NCBI RefSeq assembly: GCF_000003815.2
Contig: NC_049994.1
Span: 16,476,523-16,540,522 of the forward strand
DNA length: 64,000 nucleotides
Source: Branchiostoma floridae
Taxonomy: Eukaryota; Chordata; Leptocardii; Amphioxiformes; Branchiostomatidae
Direction of reading: 5' to 3'
Shown here: one piece after another, positions 1 to 11,100 of the stretch
How positions within the stretch are numbered: the first letter of the stretch is position 1
Layout: each line of letters opens with the position of its first letter
Notes under the pieces: generated by a model
Database searches by the model: none
What the model was told of the DNA's origin: nothing
The model's input: the letters and a program-made list of their open reading frames with translations, nothing else
Made by a program: the position numbers and the translations under genes

Positions 1-104
1 TGAAAATGTCATGTGATCATGATTGAGGAAAGATCCTTGATGCTTAGATACAAATTGTTTCTCTTTATTGGTATTCAGCTGAACATCTCTTTGTCCAAAT
101 CCAG

Positions 105-2730
105 ACCTTTCTGTGCACCTGCCATTGCAAGAGGTCAAAAGGAAACCTTTCCAAGATGACGAGGTAGACAGGCCAAGAAAACGCTTCCAGGCGAACACAG
201 GTAGGGCAGAAGGAGGAAAGATAGTCTTCTTTATCGGCAACTTTATGTCATATCATTTCATGTTAACTTTTAATAAGCATTGAGAAAGGGATCTTATAAC
301 AACCAGCAACTTACTTAATAGCTAACATCTACCCAACATATATGACTTAAGATTAATAATATGGACTGTAAGGTTGCTGGTCAAAGCTCAAGATAACATC
401 TACTTTAAACCCGTCTACTTCCAGACCTCCCTGTGCAACTAAACCTGGGCATGGTGCAACAACCAACTGCCGCTGGAGGGCAGGATGATGACACCTATAT
501 CAGAAAACGGCTCATAGAACTGGAGAGAACACTATTCACTGTTGATGTACTTAGAGACCGCGGACGCTACGAGGAAACACGAGAAATTTTCCTGTCACAC
601 AAAGCATTGTTGAAGGATGCTATCACAGGGTCGTTCATCCTCTTCCTGGCGTTCCTACGCCAGACTGATGTGGACAGGTTCTACCACAACCACTACAGGG
701 TGGGGGAGGGCAGCCTGTCTCAACAACTCTCACACATCCTCATCTCAGAACACCTACAGGACAAGGTCAAGGGTGCACAGCTGATCGTGAGGCTCCACGT
801 GAAGCATGAAGACTATGTGCGAGTACGAGACGGACTGGGGCAAGGTAAAAAAATGACTCATGGGCCCGCTTTACACATAAATTTAGAGTCAAGACATTGT
901 CTTTAAAGTTTTGACTCTGTCCCAAATTGTCTCCAAAACTTGTGAGCAAAGTGTGTCATAGTTTCAGCTATGTATTGTTCTTGTCAGGCAGACAGCTTCC
1001 TTTCAAGTGCATACATTTGCCAACAATTGATTAATCTTAATAGCTGTACAATTTTAACAGGAAAACTGCAAATGTAATGGCAAATATACTAGTCACAGTG
1101 GCAAGTATCTGATATTTCATTAAGTTACTTACTCCATCATTCCTAATGAACAGGACTGGACCGTACCACTTCTGTTGGCAACTTGCTGGCCCTACCATCC
1201 CCCAGCAGACATGTGCACCGTTCCAGCCTGAGAGGCCTAGACCTGGCTGTGACTGGTGGAGAGGACCAGGCTTGTACAGACAGGACTGATGACATCACAA
1301 CGCTGTACAGACAAGTACAGTCAGCTGTACGAACAACTAGAGAGAAATCCAAACAGGCAAAGGTGCTGACAGGCAGGCAGGGAGATGCCCAGAAGATGCT
1401 GAAAGGTACCGGTGCTGTTAAGGTGCTGAAAGAGGAAGATGAGAAACCACAAAAACTCCTCCTGGAACTGAAGGAGAAGTTCCAGCAGCTGAAGGAGACA
1501 AATAAGAGCAAGGATGCCAGAATAAAGAAGTTCCTGGCTGCCGAGGGAACCCCAGGGAAAAAGAAAGACATCACCATGCCGTACAGACAAGTACAGTCGA
1601 CTGTACAAAAAACTAGAGAGAAATCCAAACAGGTAAAAGTTCAGCTTCAGATGATGCAGAGGAAGTTGCTTACAAGCAGCCAGGAAGTAGATGCCTTGAT
1701 GAAGGAGGTACAGATGTTGAAAGACAAAAATGAGAAAGCGGAGAAAGTCTTCCTGCAACAGAAGGCAGAAATGAACGAGAAAATCCAGCAACTTCAGGAG
1801 ACCAACAAGAACATGCCATTGGAGACCATGATAGAGGAGCTGCTAACTGCCAAGCAACTGGTGGAAAGTGTCCGACTAATCAGAAAGGGACGATCATGGG
1901 TGAGGAAAGTAAGCTTTGGGGGAGAAGGATCAGGCAGGGGGGAATTTACCTGTCCTTCGGGTGTAGTTGTCTCACAGGACAATGAAGTTTACATTGCTGA
2001 TTGGGGGAACACCAGAATCCAGATGTTCACAATGGATGGTGTTTATGTCAGAGAGTTCACAACAACTCTGCCTGGAGAAACTGGTAAAAAGGTAAAACCA
2101 TGGGATGTTGCTGTAGATAGAAATGACAACCTGTGGGTGGTGGGTGATGATCATGTAGTGCAGTATTCCAGGGAAGGTACCTGTTTGGTCGAAATTGATC
2201 TTCCATTTGTTGAAACCGGCCGTGGCATTACTGTATCTATGGCAACAGAACAGATACTTGTCACAGAGTATGATGGGAAAGACGGTCGACTTCGAGTGTT
2301 TGACCAAGATGGTTCAGAGATGGATACATATGGTTCAGGTCATAGGTCACCAGAGCCATGGTGGCCATGTTGTGTCGCTGTGGATGGGGAGGGAAACATT
2401 CTGGTCACTGATAGTAACAATCATTGTGTCCATTTCTTGGACAGAGAGGAGAACTTCAAGTTCAAGTTTGGATCTGATAAAAGTCAGCTGAAATATCCTC
2501 AAGGCATTTGTGTTAATGGGATGGGAAACATCATTGTGGCTGACATTGGAAATGGTTGTGTGAAAATGTTTGACAGTGAGGGCAGATTTCTGTGTCACAT
2601 TGGAAGTGGCATGGTAAGTCCCTATGGTGTTGCTGTGTCACCAGGTGGAGATGTGGTGGTGACTGATTTCAAAGATCACACTGTGTCAGTCTGGACTCTA
2701 CCATACATGGAAAGGCTCACACAGCAGTAG
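105..2730 (+). CDS. NHL-1: TRADD-N-like + coiled coil + NHL propeller protein, 5' exons outside the window
   Basis: Three exons are visible: 105-200, 425-844 and 1154-2730, joined in phase 1 with GT-AG introns; 697 residues are seen. Exon 105-200 encodes a short basic linker ending PRKRFQANT. Exon 425-844 encodes a 140-residue alpha/beta-looking domain (FLRQTDVDRFYHNHYRVGEG) that I liken to the TRADD N-terminal domain. The last exon carries a long, internally duplicated coiled coil, then about six NHL repeats beginning near 1890 (VAVSQDNEVYIADWGNTRIQ-type blades), ending in a TAG at 2728-2730. By analogy with the four paralogues at 38-62 kb, a death-domain exon and a 13-nt start exon should lie just left of base 1. 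NHL propellers bind protein or RNA; the death-fold part suggests signalling, but the function is inferred. It lies antisense to HUS1, ending 151 bp from a HUS1 exon. Confidence 0.85.
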
Positions 2731-2881
2731 AGGTACATTTGTACACGTGCAAAGAAAATAATATTGTTCCTGTGTTCAAATGATATCTTAACTCTATCAT
2801 GCATGTATTAAGAATTATTTTCTATCAAAAACTACTAATGTATGAAGCTGTAACTACTTCAAGTTTTTTTTAAATTCTTAC

Positions 2882-5800
2882 CAGAAAGTTTGACAAGTTC
2901 TTCATCTTCTCCACCACAGTTTTGATGGTCTTGAGAGCAGGCAGGTATACACTCACCTGAAACAGCAATGTGACATCATAAAATTTCATACAAGGCATAA
3001 AAGATAATAGTAGACTGCTTTTCTTTGGTTTCTGTCAATATGGAAAGCTTGTTCTTTATGATACTTTACTGGAATCGTTCTGGAATAATTTGCACTTATT
3101 TGGTTTTGAAAGTATGTTGTGATTGTGAATGATCAGCTATCATTGTATCTTTTAAATCATTACAAGTTTGATGTTATATGTGACATCTTTGTTGTAAAAG
3201 ATCTGAAGATCTATACGTATATACAAGTTTTTTTTCTATTCTATACGATCATGGAGAGACTGGGGCCTTCCAACATGAAACATAACATCAAACATGAAAC
3301 ATAACATCACTATTTACATCATCACTTGCAATGGCAATATTTGTTTCTTTGCTTGTTTGAACCTTTATTTATTCATTAGTATGTATCATTTTATCAAACC
3401 AGCATAGTAGGATAAAAGAGACCCACGTCAAACTGCGGCATGGCCGGTTCCTGGTACTCTCCCCACAGTCGGCGAGCGATCACGTTCACGGGTACGTCAT
3501 GGACAACAGTTCTGGACTGGTTAGTCAGGGAGGGCTAACATGGACAACAATTATAACAGTAACCACAATAAGGTTATTTCAACTTTCATATTGAGTAGAA
3601 TATCACTTTCTTTTAAGTTTTAACCTGGGTAGTAGCCAGCCTGAAATCATTTTCCGTCACCTCAATTTTTAATTCTATCAAGCGGCGAAATCTAGACCCT
3701 CTGAACACTATTTCCTGCATTTTGAAGTTTAAAGTTTGCTGGTAGACTAAGCTGTTCAATGGAAACATTTATTTAATTTTCATTCATTCATTCATCATCC
3801 GCCATGCGTCCATTCATTCATTCATATATTCATTCAAATAAACTGGTGTGATCTAAGACTTACCAACTCAATATCAAAGGTAAGACATGCTGCATGTTTC
3901 TTGGTGAGTTTGATCTTGACCAGTTTTGCGGCCTGTGCAGACTTCAGCGCCCTGCTCATGTTGTCTGGGACCAGCTCCAGATAAATCTCATTATCCTCAG
4001 CAGACACGCCCTCCATCTGGAACTGGTCAAAGAAGTTGGCCTGCATGGGGGGCAGAAATGTTAGCCTGGAGTCCAGCCTTTCTAGCTTTCTTTTGTTTAA
4101 CGGAAATATCTCCATTAGTGAGTACAATGTATATACAGTAGAAGCCGCTTAATTGCACAGCCTATTTGCCAGTGAACTTTGTGCAATTATCCGGCTGGTG
4201 CAATAATGCGAAGTTATCCAGCTGGGCCGCACCGATTTGGGGATTCCGTGCAGTTAACAGAAGTGTGCGTTAATCCGTTGTGCAATTAACTGGCTTCTAC
4301 TGTACTATGTCTTCCTGGTGTCATTAGAAACCTATACAAACACATTACATTACACCTAGGTTAATGTCACTTATACCTAAAAATACACTCCATGGAAGGT
4401 GGATGCCCCAGCCCCCCTACAACAGTTGTGCCTATATGATAGTATATCACTTGCCACGTCTTGCTGAGAAATATGGATCCCCTACAATAAAATCCTAGCT
4501 AAAAGCCTGTTCTTCTGCTACAGTGTAGGCTACAGCCTATAAATCAGTATGATCTCACCTGTGGAAGCTCACACCACATACTGACCCCACCATTGGCCAC
4601 CTGTTCAGACAGGATGAAGTAGATTTTCCCAGGAGTCAGTCGAAAGGTGCAGGTCTTACACAGCTTGGAGATGGTAGATACCACTCCTGTAAAGGGGGAT
4701 GCAGAAGTTATTTCGTATTTTCCAAGCAGAGGTTTTAGAAATCCTGGCCACTGTCCCACCTACCAAAACTCTGCTTGGAGAATATATTTTTATATCTTGG
4801 AAAAAGGTAGTCAGATTCTGTGTTCTTGGATAGTGCAAACAACCAAATATGCCTGTTATAACTTCTTGTTAATATGTCTGTTATGATTTGGATTGCAGTG
4901 CCAGAAACTAGTAGAGCTTCCTGTGTTTCTAGACCTTGAAAATGAAATTTACAGATGTATGTCGCTTTCATGAAATAAATGAAATAAGCAATTGGCTTTA
5001 ATCAAGTGCATGTCATGTAATGCAATGTAATCTGTATCCAAAACTACTACATTTTTGTAGTAGTTTTGCTGTCAACTCAAGACAGTCATACCAGAATGTT
5101 TACCGACAAGATTGAATTATGAGATATAAAGTATACAGCATGGAATTGTCTTGTCTAAGCCTTAATGTTGGCTTCTTTGTGGATATAACTTAAAAAAGAG
5201 TAGGAACAAAAATCATGTACTGTACTACACACACGTAAAAGTCATCACTTTATTTTTAGTGACAAGGTAGCACCTTCTTGTAAAGCAGCAAACAACGGTC
5301 ACATCTCAATTTCATCTTATAAAACTAAGTGAAAACCAATTTTAGCATGGAAAGTCATCAAAACAATCGACTCACTGCCATTACTACTGAACCGACAACA
5401 AATCTTTAATGAATGTGTAGAACTAGTAGAAGTATTGTTGTAAATCTCAACCAGTATCAAAATTATGGTTTTTCATGAGCCTTTGGGGGGGGGGGGGGTT
5501 AATTGAAAAAACATCACTGCAATTTGGAAGAGTTAATATATAGGCCATGAAAGGCATTATTTGCAGACACAATCAAACAATGTCTCAGTGTTAAGCTACA
5601 CTATATAATATCCAATATACTACACTTGCTTTCCTACTGACAGTTTCATACTTTCAAATGACTGATTATATTTATAAGTACCTATACTACATTGTGAGAT
5701 GATTAGGAGGTGAAATGGGTAAGGTGAAAGTTCTTCACCAAAAAAAAATGTAGCAAATGTATCTGGCTGAGATTTATCCTGTGAGGTAAAGAGAGCTACT

Positions 5801-7324
5801 GATATCATAAAACTCAACCAATCATTTACATTTGTTCATTCCATTCTAGTTTTGATTTCTATGCGAGGTCTGAGAAATGCATATGTAGTAACAACTAACT
5901 AGTATAATAATGTAAGGCTGATCTTCATACATGTACCTCAGTTGATTTGCTAAATAATGACCATTTCCTGGCATCAAGTCTCTTTTTGTAAGCAAAGTGT
6001 TCACAAAAAGGATCATATAGTACTAACAAGATACACTGGTATACATAAACATGATCAGTTTTACCACACATTGGTATGCGTAACATGGTGGCGAGAAAAA
6101 GTCATATAAAAATTACATAAAATCCGCTTGGCTTTCCGTATACTCTTACACAGTTACTAGTATCACAAACTGTGACAGGGTTGTTGTGTAGAAGGACTTG
6201 TAAGTTGTAGTGTCATCTGAGGTCATCTGAGGACAAGGTTGCAGCAGGTTATCCATGTAGAAGACGACAACGTCAGTCTTGCTCAATCCGATCCGTTGCT
6301 ATCATAGTAACAGATCCCCATCATAAAGGCACAGTTTGGCAGACAGATGTCACATACAAATCTCTTTCGTAAGATGATAGCTGTAAAACTAAAAATACTT
6401 GCACATTATGCAATTGAGAAGCGCTGACAGCAAACTTCAAATAATCAAAATTTCTTGATCATCTGAGTTTTCTGTCCCACTGTCTTGCATTTGTGATTTT
6501 GTATGACGCAGTTCTTGAGAAAGCACATCTTTGGTTCCGCATTTCTAAAACGAAAGTGACGTTTTAGTGTTACCAAAGTCAGCAGACACTCCGAGCAGTG
6601 AACACAATTGTCTAAACTTGGCCCTTATCCTGTCCATGTCTTCTGTAAGAGTAGGATACTCATTGTTCCGGATGGGTATTCTCCAGATCAGCTCCAAGAG
6701 TGCGTCTACAGCCTTCAGTGCTCGAGGTCCTTTGGAAGAGTCGCTTTCCAAAATAACTTTCCATGAGCAAGCAAATCCGTGATAGAACCCAACTTCTGAT
6801 CCCACAGATCTGCCCTGGCTGATCCCCATGACGCGTCCTTCCTCTATCCCTGCTTTCTTCCCAAGCTCGAATCCCTCCTGGTAGCCTTGGTTTGTGAACT
6901 TCTCTTCGGCAAGGAAGATGTCGTCGAAAGCAGCGTCCAAAGGATCCACATGTTCCCGAGCTGTCGCCATTTTGGGGGTCCCCTCTGAGGAACTTTAGTA
7001 AACTTAGCAACCGGTTCCGCGACATAAAAAGTTTTAATCACATGCCGGAAGTTTTCCCCTTAAAAATACATTTCCTTAAAATATACACAATAAACTATAT
7101 TTTGCATCATTTAACGACTACGAAGTTTGCAATTTATCCCCCGCAAAATATCATACATGATTTTGACACGAAAGGCCAAGAACTGAATCTTGCTACAAAT
7201 AAGTAGCTATGATCAAAAATCTCTGATTGCATCGAGTCTCGACATCATACCACAAAACGTGGAAATACTCACGCGTAAAATGCTGTATGCACGCAATATC
7301 GACGATCTTGGCTCGAAAACGCAT
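2882..7324 (-). CDS. HUS1: HUS1 checkpoint clamp subunit, N-terminal five exons (3' end not found in window)
   Basis: HUS1 is one ring subunit of the RAD9-RAD1-HUS1 (9-1-1) clamp, loaded at DNA damage to activate ATR signalling. Exons, in transcript order: 7324-7273, 4686-4559, 4040-3864, 3516-3427, 2956-2882. The start [18 protein letters not shown] matches the vertebrate N-terminus. It is followed by [64 protein letters not shown] and [20 protein letters not shown], all close to human HUS1. All five junctions keep frame (phases 1,0,0,0). The visible 174 codons stop at LSNFL before a good GTAAG donor; roughly 105 C-terminal residues are missing. No such exon is seen between bases 1 and 2881, where NHL-1 occupies the other strand, so the rest is outside the window or lost. 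Intron 1 contains LTO1. Confidence 0.93.
3624..3758. mobile_element. Fragment of the hAT-like MITE seen whole at 19851-20196
   Basis: In HUS1 intron 3. The sequence runs from a GTAGCCAG-containing terminus through GATTTCA-like and CTGCATTTTGA blocks to TAGACTAAGCTGTTCA, matching the reverse of about 19990-20196. One end is missing, so it is a truncated copy. Confidence 0.6.
3781..3836. repeat. Interrupted (CATT)n microsatellite
   Basis: Runs of CATT units broken by a short spacer and resumed, in HUS1 intron 3. Confidence 0.85.
4136..4302. mobile_element. Tigger/pogo-like MITE, copy 1
   Basis: A 167-bp element with inverted ends CAGTAGAAGCC / GGCTTCTACTG, flanked by TA on both sides. A TA target duplication and CAGT ends fit the pogo/Tigger branch of Tc1-mariner. 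It lies in HUS1 intron 2. A related copy lies at 61381-61528. No coding capacity. Confidence 0.75.
4687..6544. other. HUS1 intron 1, 3' part: no gene seen
   Basis: About 1.9 kb of AT-rich intron between LTO1 and HUS1 exon 2. Apart from a poly-G run near 5487-5501 I see no coding exon, RNA gene or clear transposon ends. Confidence 0.6.
6545..6970 (-). CDS. LTO1: LTO1, ABCE1 maturation factor (ORAOV1), intronless
   Basis: A complete 141-residue protein in one exon. It matches vertebrate LTO1 over its length: an acidic N-terminus ([12 protein letters not shown]), the glycine-spaced repeat region [18 protein letters not shown]...[15 protein letters not shown], then a C-terminal helix pair ([15 protein letters not shown]). 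LTO1 works with YAE1 to bring ABCE1 to the cytosolic iron-sulfur assembly machinery for ribosome biogenesis and recycling. The last three residues, LSF, fit the C-terminal [LIM]-[DES]-[WF] targeting motif described for CIA clients and adaptors. The ATG at 6970 is the first in frame and sits in an AAAATGGCG context, which also resembles a YY1 site. The gene lies on the same strand inside HUS1 intron 1. Lack of introns in an intron-rich genome suggests a retrocopy that kept its function. Confidence 0.92.
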   Translation of the reverse strand: MATAREHVDPLDAAFDDIFLAEEKFTNQGYQEGFELGKKAGIEEGRVMGISQGRSVGSEVGFYHGFACSWKVILESDSSKGPRALKAVDALLELIWRIPIRNNEYPTLTEDMDRIRAKFRQLCSLLGVSADFGNTKTSLSF

Positions 7325-8199
7325 CTCTGCTCTGGTATGCCGTCAGTAATATGAAGCAAATGTCTTGCTACGTCGATAAAATCGTAAAAGTTTATGTGTT
7401 CCGACATCGAACTCCAAATCTTGCCGCCATTTTGAAAAGGTCAAAGGTAACGGTGGTGGCTCATGGGATGTAAGGGACAATACATTAGTACCTAGGTGAG
7501 CTGAAGTAGGTGTCTGAAGGGAGATAGATATTGTCCTCCTCCAGAGATATTTGTTACGAGAATTCTCCAAAACTGAGAGATAATCTGTGGTCTATAGTTG
7601 GACGCATGCATGGTGCAAATTTGGTCTTTGTCCGATATTTTACTCATACCCATAATGTAATAGTAATGTACTATCCCTTAAAATTGACCAATCAGATGAA
7701 GCGATAGGAAGACAAACGTTCGGACCAGTTTGGGCGGCAGGATTGAACCAGAGTTGTGAGCTGTGACAGTGTGATATGCGTGAGTTGTTATTTTGATCGA
7801 TGTGCTTCCATTTTAGGGCAGATTGAAAGCTAATGATGATGTTTAGATTTTGTACAACTATTTGTATTTCTCATGTGCAAGAAAAGTGCTGCATACCTGT
7901 TAGAAGAAGAAGAATTTAGATAACTGGCACAGGTTGAAGTGGTGGGGAGGGGGGCCAAACCAAAACGCTCATTTACATACTTGGTGATGAAAATATGGGC
8001 ATCTATGAAGAAAAGGGAAGGTGTAATTTTATTTTGACTAACGAAAAAGCCATCTTTAAGCCTAGGATTCTGGATATAAGAAAATTTAAGAAAATTTAGT
8101 CAAGAAAAATTGATACAACAAGGAGTAAAAACACTTTTATAATATTTTTTGTATTCCATACTTTTTACCACAGTTTCCTAGACTGACTATAATTGAAAC
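7325..8199. promoter_or_regulatory. Shared head-to-head promoter region of HUS1 (-) and CENPL (+)
   Basis: The two start codons are 875 bp apart and divergent. On the minus strand a YY1-type CAAAATGGCGGC lies around 7424-7434, about 100 bp upstream of the HUS1 ATG. This ATG opens a 12-codon reading frame, and a second upstream ATG (7407) overlaps the HUS1 start out of frame, so either the TSS lies below 7400 or HUS1 has upstream ORFs. On the plus side a likely 5' UTR segment precedes the ATG at 8200. No TATA box is obvious. Confidence 0.5.
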
Positions 8200-11100
8200 A
8201 TGCCTGAGGACTTTGACACACCTGACCACGATGTCAGCACACCTGTCACAGGTGTATCATCCTCACCTGGCTCGGAGAGGAACACCCTCAGGAACACACG
8301 GCATGGTGCAGGTTTGTTTGTTTGTTTGTTTGTTTAGAACCTCTGTAATAGTGAAATAAATCATGACCTTTTTTTCTTTAATTAAGTTACTTAGTACATG
8401 CAATTTATGCAAATTACATGCAATGTAACACATCATGACTCTAGATTCTAATTTACCTTTGTAAATGAAGTTACAACTTTAGCTACATGTAACTCACTCA
8501 CTCAGTCCCATATATGATATAGCTAGTAGCCATAGTGGCAGTCCGTCTGTCCACAAATAAAGGCTCTCCACCTCTGGCAGACATCAGCCAGTCTGGTCTG
8601 CTAGGCCACCATCTTTCTCGAGCAGTCCTTGATCTGAAACTAACTAGCAGCAAAACTAGCAAACAGAACTAAGATGAAAATGTTGCCGATACCTTCATCA
8701 ACGTATCTAAAATGAAATTGTTGCTGAAACTCTTTCCAGGTACAGGTGCAAAAGACACACCGCATGGGGAGGGGGGTGCCAGTCTAAGTGTCAGCAAACT
8801 GAACAGAACAGTCCAGAGGGGGTACCTCCAGAGGAAATACACGCCCTACAGGACACCGAGGACTCGCAGTATGGTGTCTCCTGCTGCAGACAGAACCAAC
8901 ACAGCAGAGGTGGGTACTGTTGTCAGTTTTCTGCTTTTCTCAGTGTTTGACTTTAAGTTTAATAGTGTCATGCCTGATATATGTATCATCCTCCCATCTT
9001 TTTCATTGCGCTACTACTCTTTCTTCCTGCCTTAAACGGTTCTGCCTTATACTATTGGATATGTTGTACTTACAGTTTGGGCTAGTTCCAATAACTATGA
9101 CACTTGGCAGTAACACTTCAGTTTTCTTCTCTTTACTGAGGTACTTAGTCAGACACAGGTACTTAATTTGACACTTTAATATCAACAGTAAACCGATCCT
9201 GACTGTCCATCACATCATTAATTATTACTGATATCAGCAATTCAGTGTTGCTGCCCAACATGTATAACTATGAGAGACTTGCAAAATTGCCCGTTTTGTT
9301 TTCCGTAGGTTGCAGCCCCACCAGACTGGAGCAGCCTTGTGAGGTGCAGCCTGAGTGTGTACCATGTCACACCACTGTACAGGTGCTGCTGGGACAGGGC
9401 AGGCCTGAAACAGCTGTCAGGTGCTCTCTCCTTGCACCTGGCGCAGCTGGCCACAGCTGCAGGCGATAACATGTACAGGGTCTCAATTACAGCCAAGGAG
9501 AATACTGGTGAGTGTTTGTGGAAACTGGTTTTGGACTTGATAGTACAGGAGCCAATTCCTGAGAGAGGCCTAGAAATGTGATTTCGTTGCACCCACTTTA
9601 CAGAAAAGGTTTGACCTAATTTTCTGGTAGAGGGGTCTTTGGTCCATCACCTAGTATGATTTTTATGCTCAAATTGTGGTATCACTTTTTTGCTAGCTAA
9701 GCATAAAGGTAGAACACGTATTCTGCACAGGTGAAAAAATTCAATTTTCCAAGGGGGAGGGGCAAAAAACTAAACATCAATATTTTTCCATCAAAATTGG
9801 TAGGCTGGTACAACTTTTCATGGGAAATACATAAATGTTCATTTTTTCCCAAAATTTTACCTTTGTCCAAAAGTTATGTGTCTTAAAAGTTCGATTTTTA
9901 GACATTTTTTGTACCAAAAAACGAACTGTTTACTTTGCAAAATCAGACAATTAATTGTGCTACCTACGGGGCCTTACCTGATGAGTTAGACCTACCGTCC
10001 AAATCATACCCTCCATATCAACCTTTAAATCATCAAAATCTGTCAATGCGATCCGGAGATATGAATGTGTGAATGTTGACACATCTGTCATATTCGATTG
10101 CTAATATCGTCGCTAAGGCCGTTGCTAAGGAGGTTTTGGATCATACTCCACAACAAAACTGCTATGCAGAACAAACTTTTCCGATGTATTTTGCTCTGGT
10201 TATCTCAGTAGAAGTCTAAGGAGAAAATTTGTTTTGTTTATTGTTAAATAGATGCAGGAATACTGTTTTTAACGTCATTTCTTTCAGAATCATTAGCAAA
10301 ACTGTTGCTAAGGCCGTTGCTAAGGGGGGCATTTAGTCATGTTTCAAGCAAAATACCGCAGTTGAGAGTCAATATTTTTGGCACATTCTGCTCATGTCAT
10401 GTCGTAAACCATGCATAACTCAAAATACTTTAATTGTTTGATTGATTAGTTGGTTGGAAATATTAACTGGGGCTCTGCATGGGGGATATAAGGATACTTG
10501 AAAAGAATTATGCTGATTTCACATATTTTTATTGTTCCGCCCTAATGTCACTAAGTAGGTACCTTATCAAATCGCCGCATATATCTACTGCTATGTTGAG
10601 CACAATGAAAAAGGCTCTGCATGGGGGTTATCAGGACACCAGAAATGTGATACCATGGATACAAAACTGTGTTAAATACAACATATTGCCAAATATGATC
10701 TCCGACATCTATGTTAGAATGAAACAGTATATGGGATCTGCAAAAAAACAGTTTGCACACGGATCTGCATGGTATTCAAATTACAAGTTACATGGGAACA
10801 GAGCTATTTCATATAAACAATTTATTTAGAAAGACCAATTAACTAACGTAATGTGAATAACAAAAGGAAAATCTTATTAAGTTTGTGCACATTGCTTGAT
10901 AAATTAGGAACAGTGCAGGTATACTACTGGTGCGAAGGCCAATGGAGTATTCACCTTGGTAGGTTGTGAGTTTGATACCTGACAGTGTCATACTAAAGTA
11001 ACTTTAAAAGTTGGACACAATGCATTATCTCCCTACCATGCAACATTTAGGAAAGAGTATGATAGCATTACACACACTAACAATAACACAAACAGTAGAC

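Noticed and set aside
7213-7407. 64-codon frame starting MSEHINFYDF as a separate gene
   Set aside because: It overlaps HUS1 exon 1 in another frame; the HUS1 frame has clear family similarity and this one has none.
10479-10829. 116-codon reading frame in the left inverted-repeat arm
   Set aside because: No recognisable domain; the copy in the right arm diverges and is shorter, so it is probably a chance frame in a repeat.
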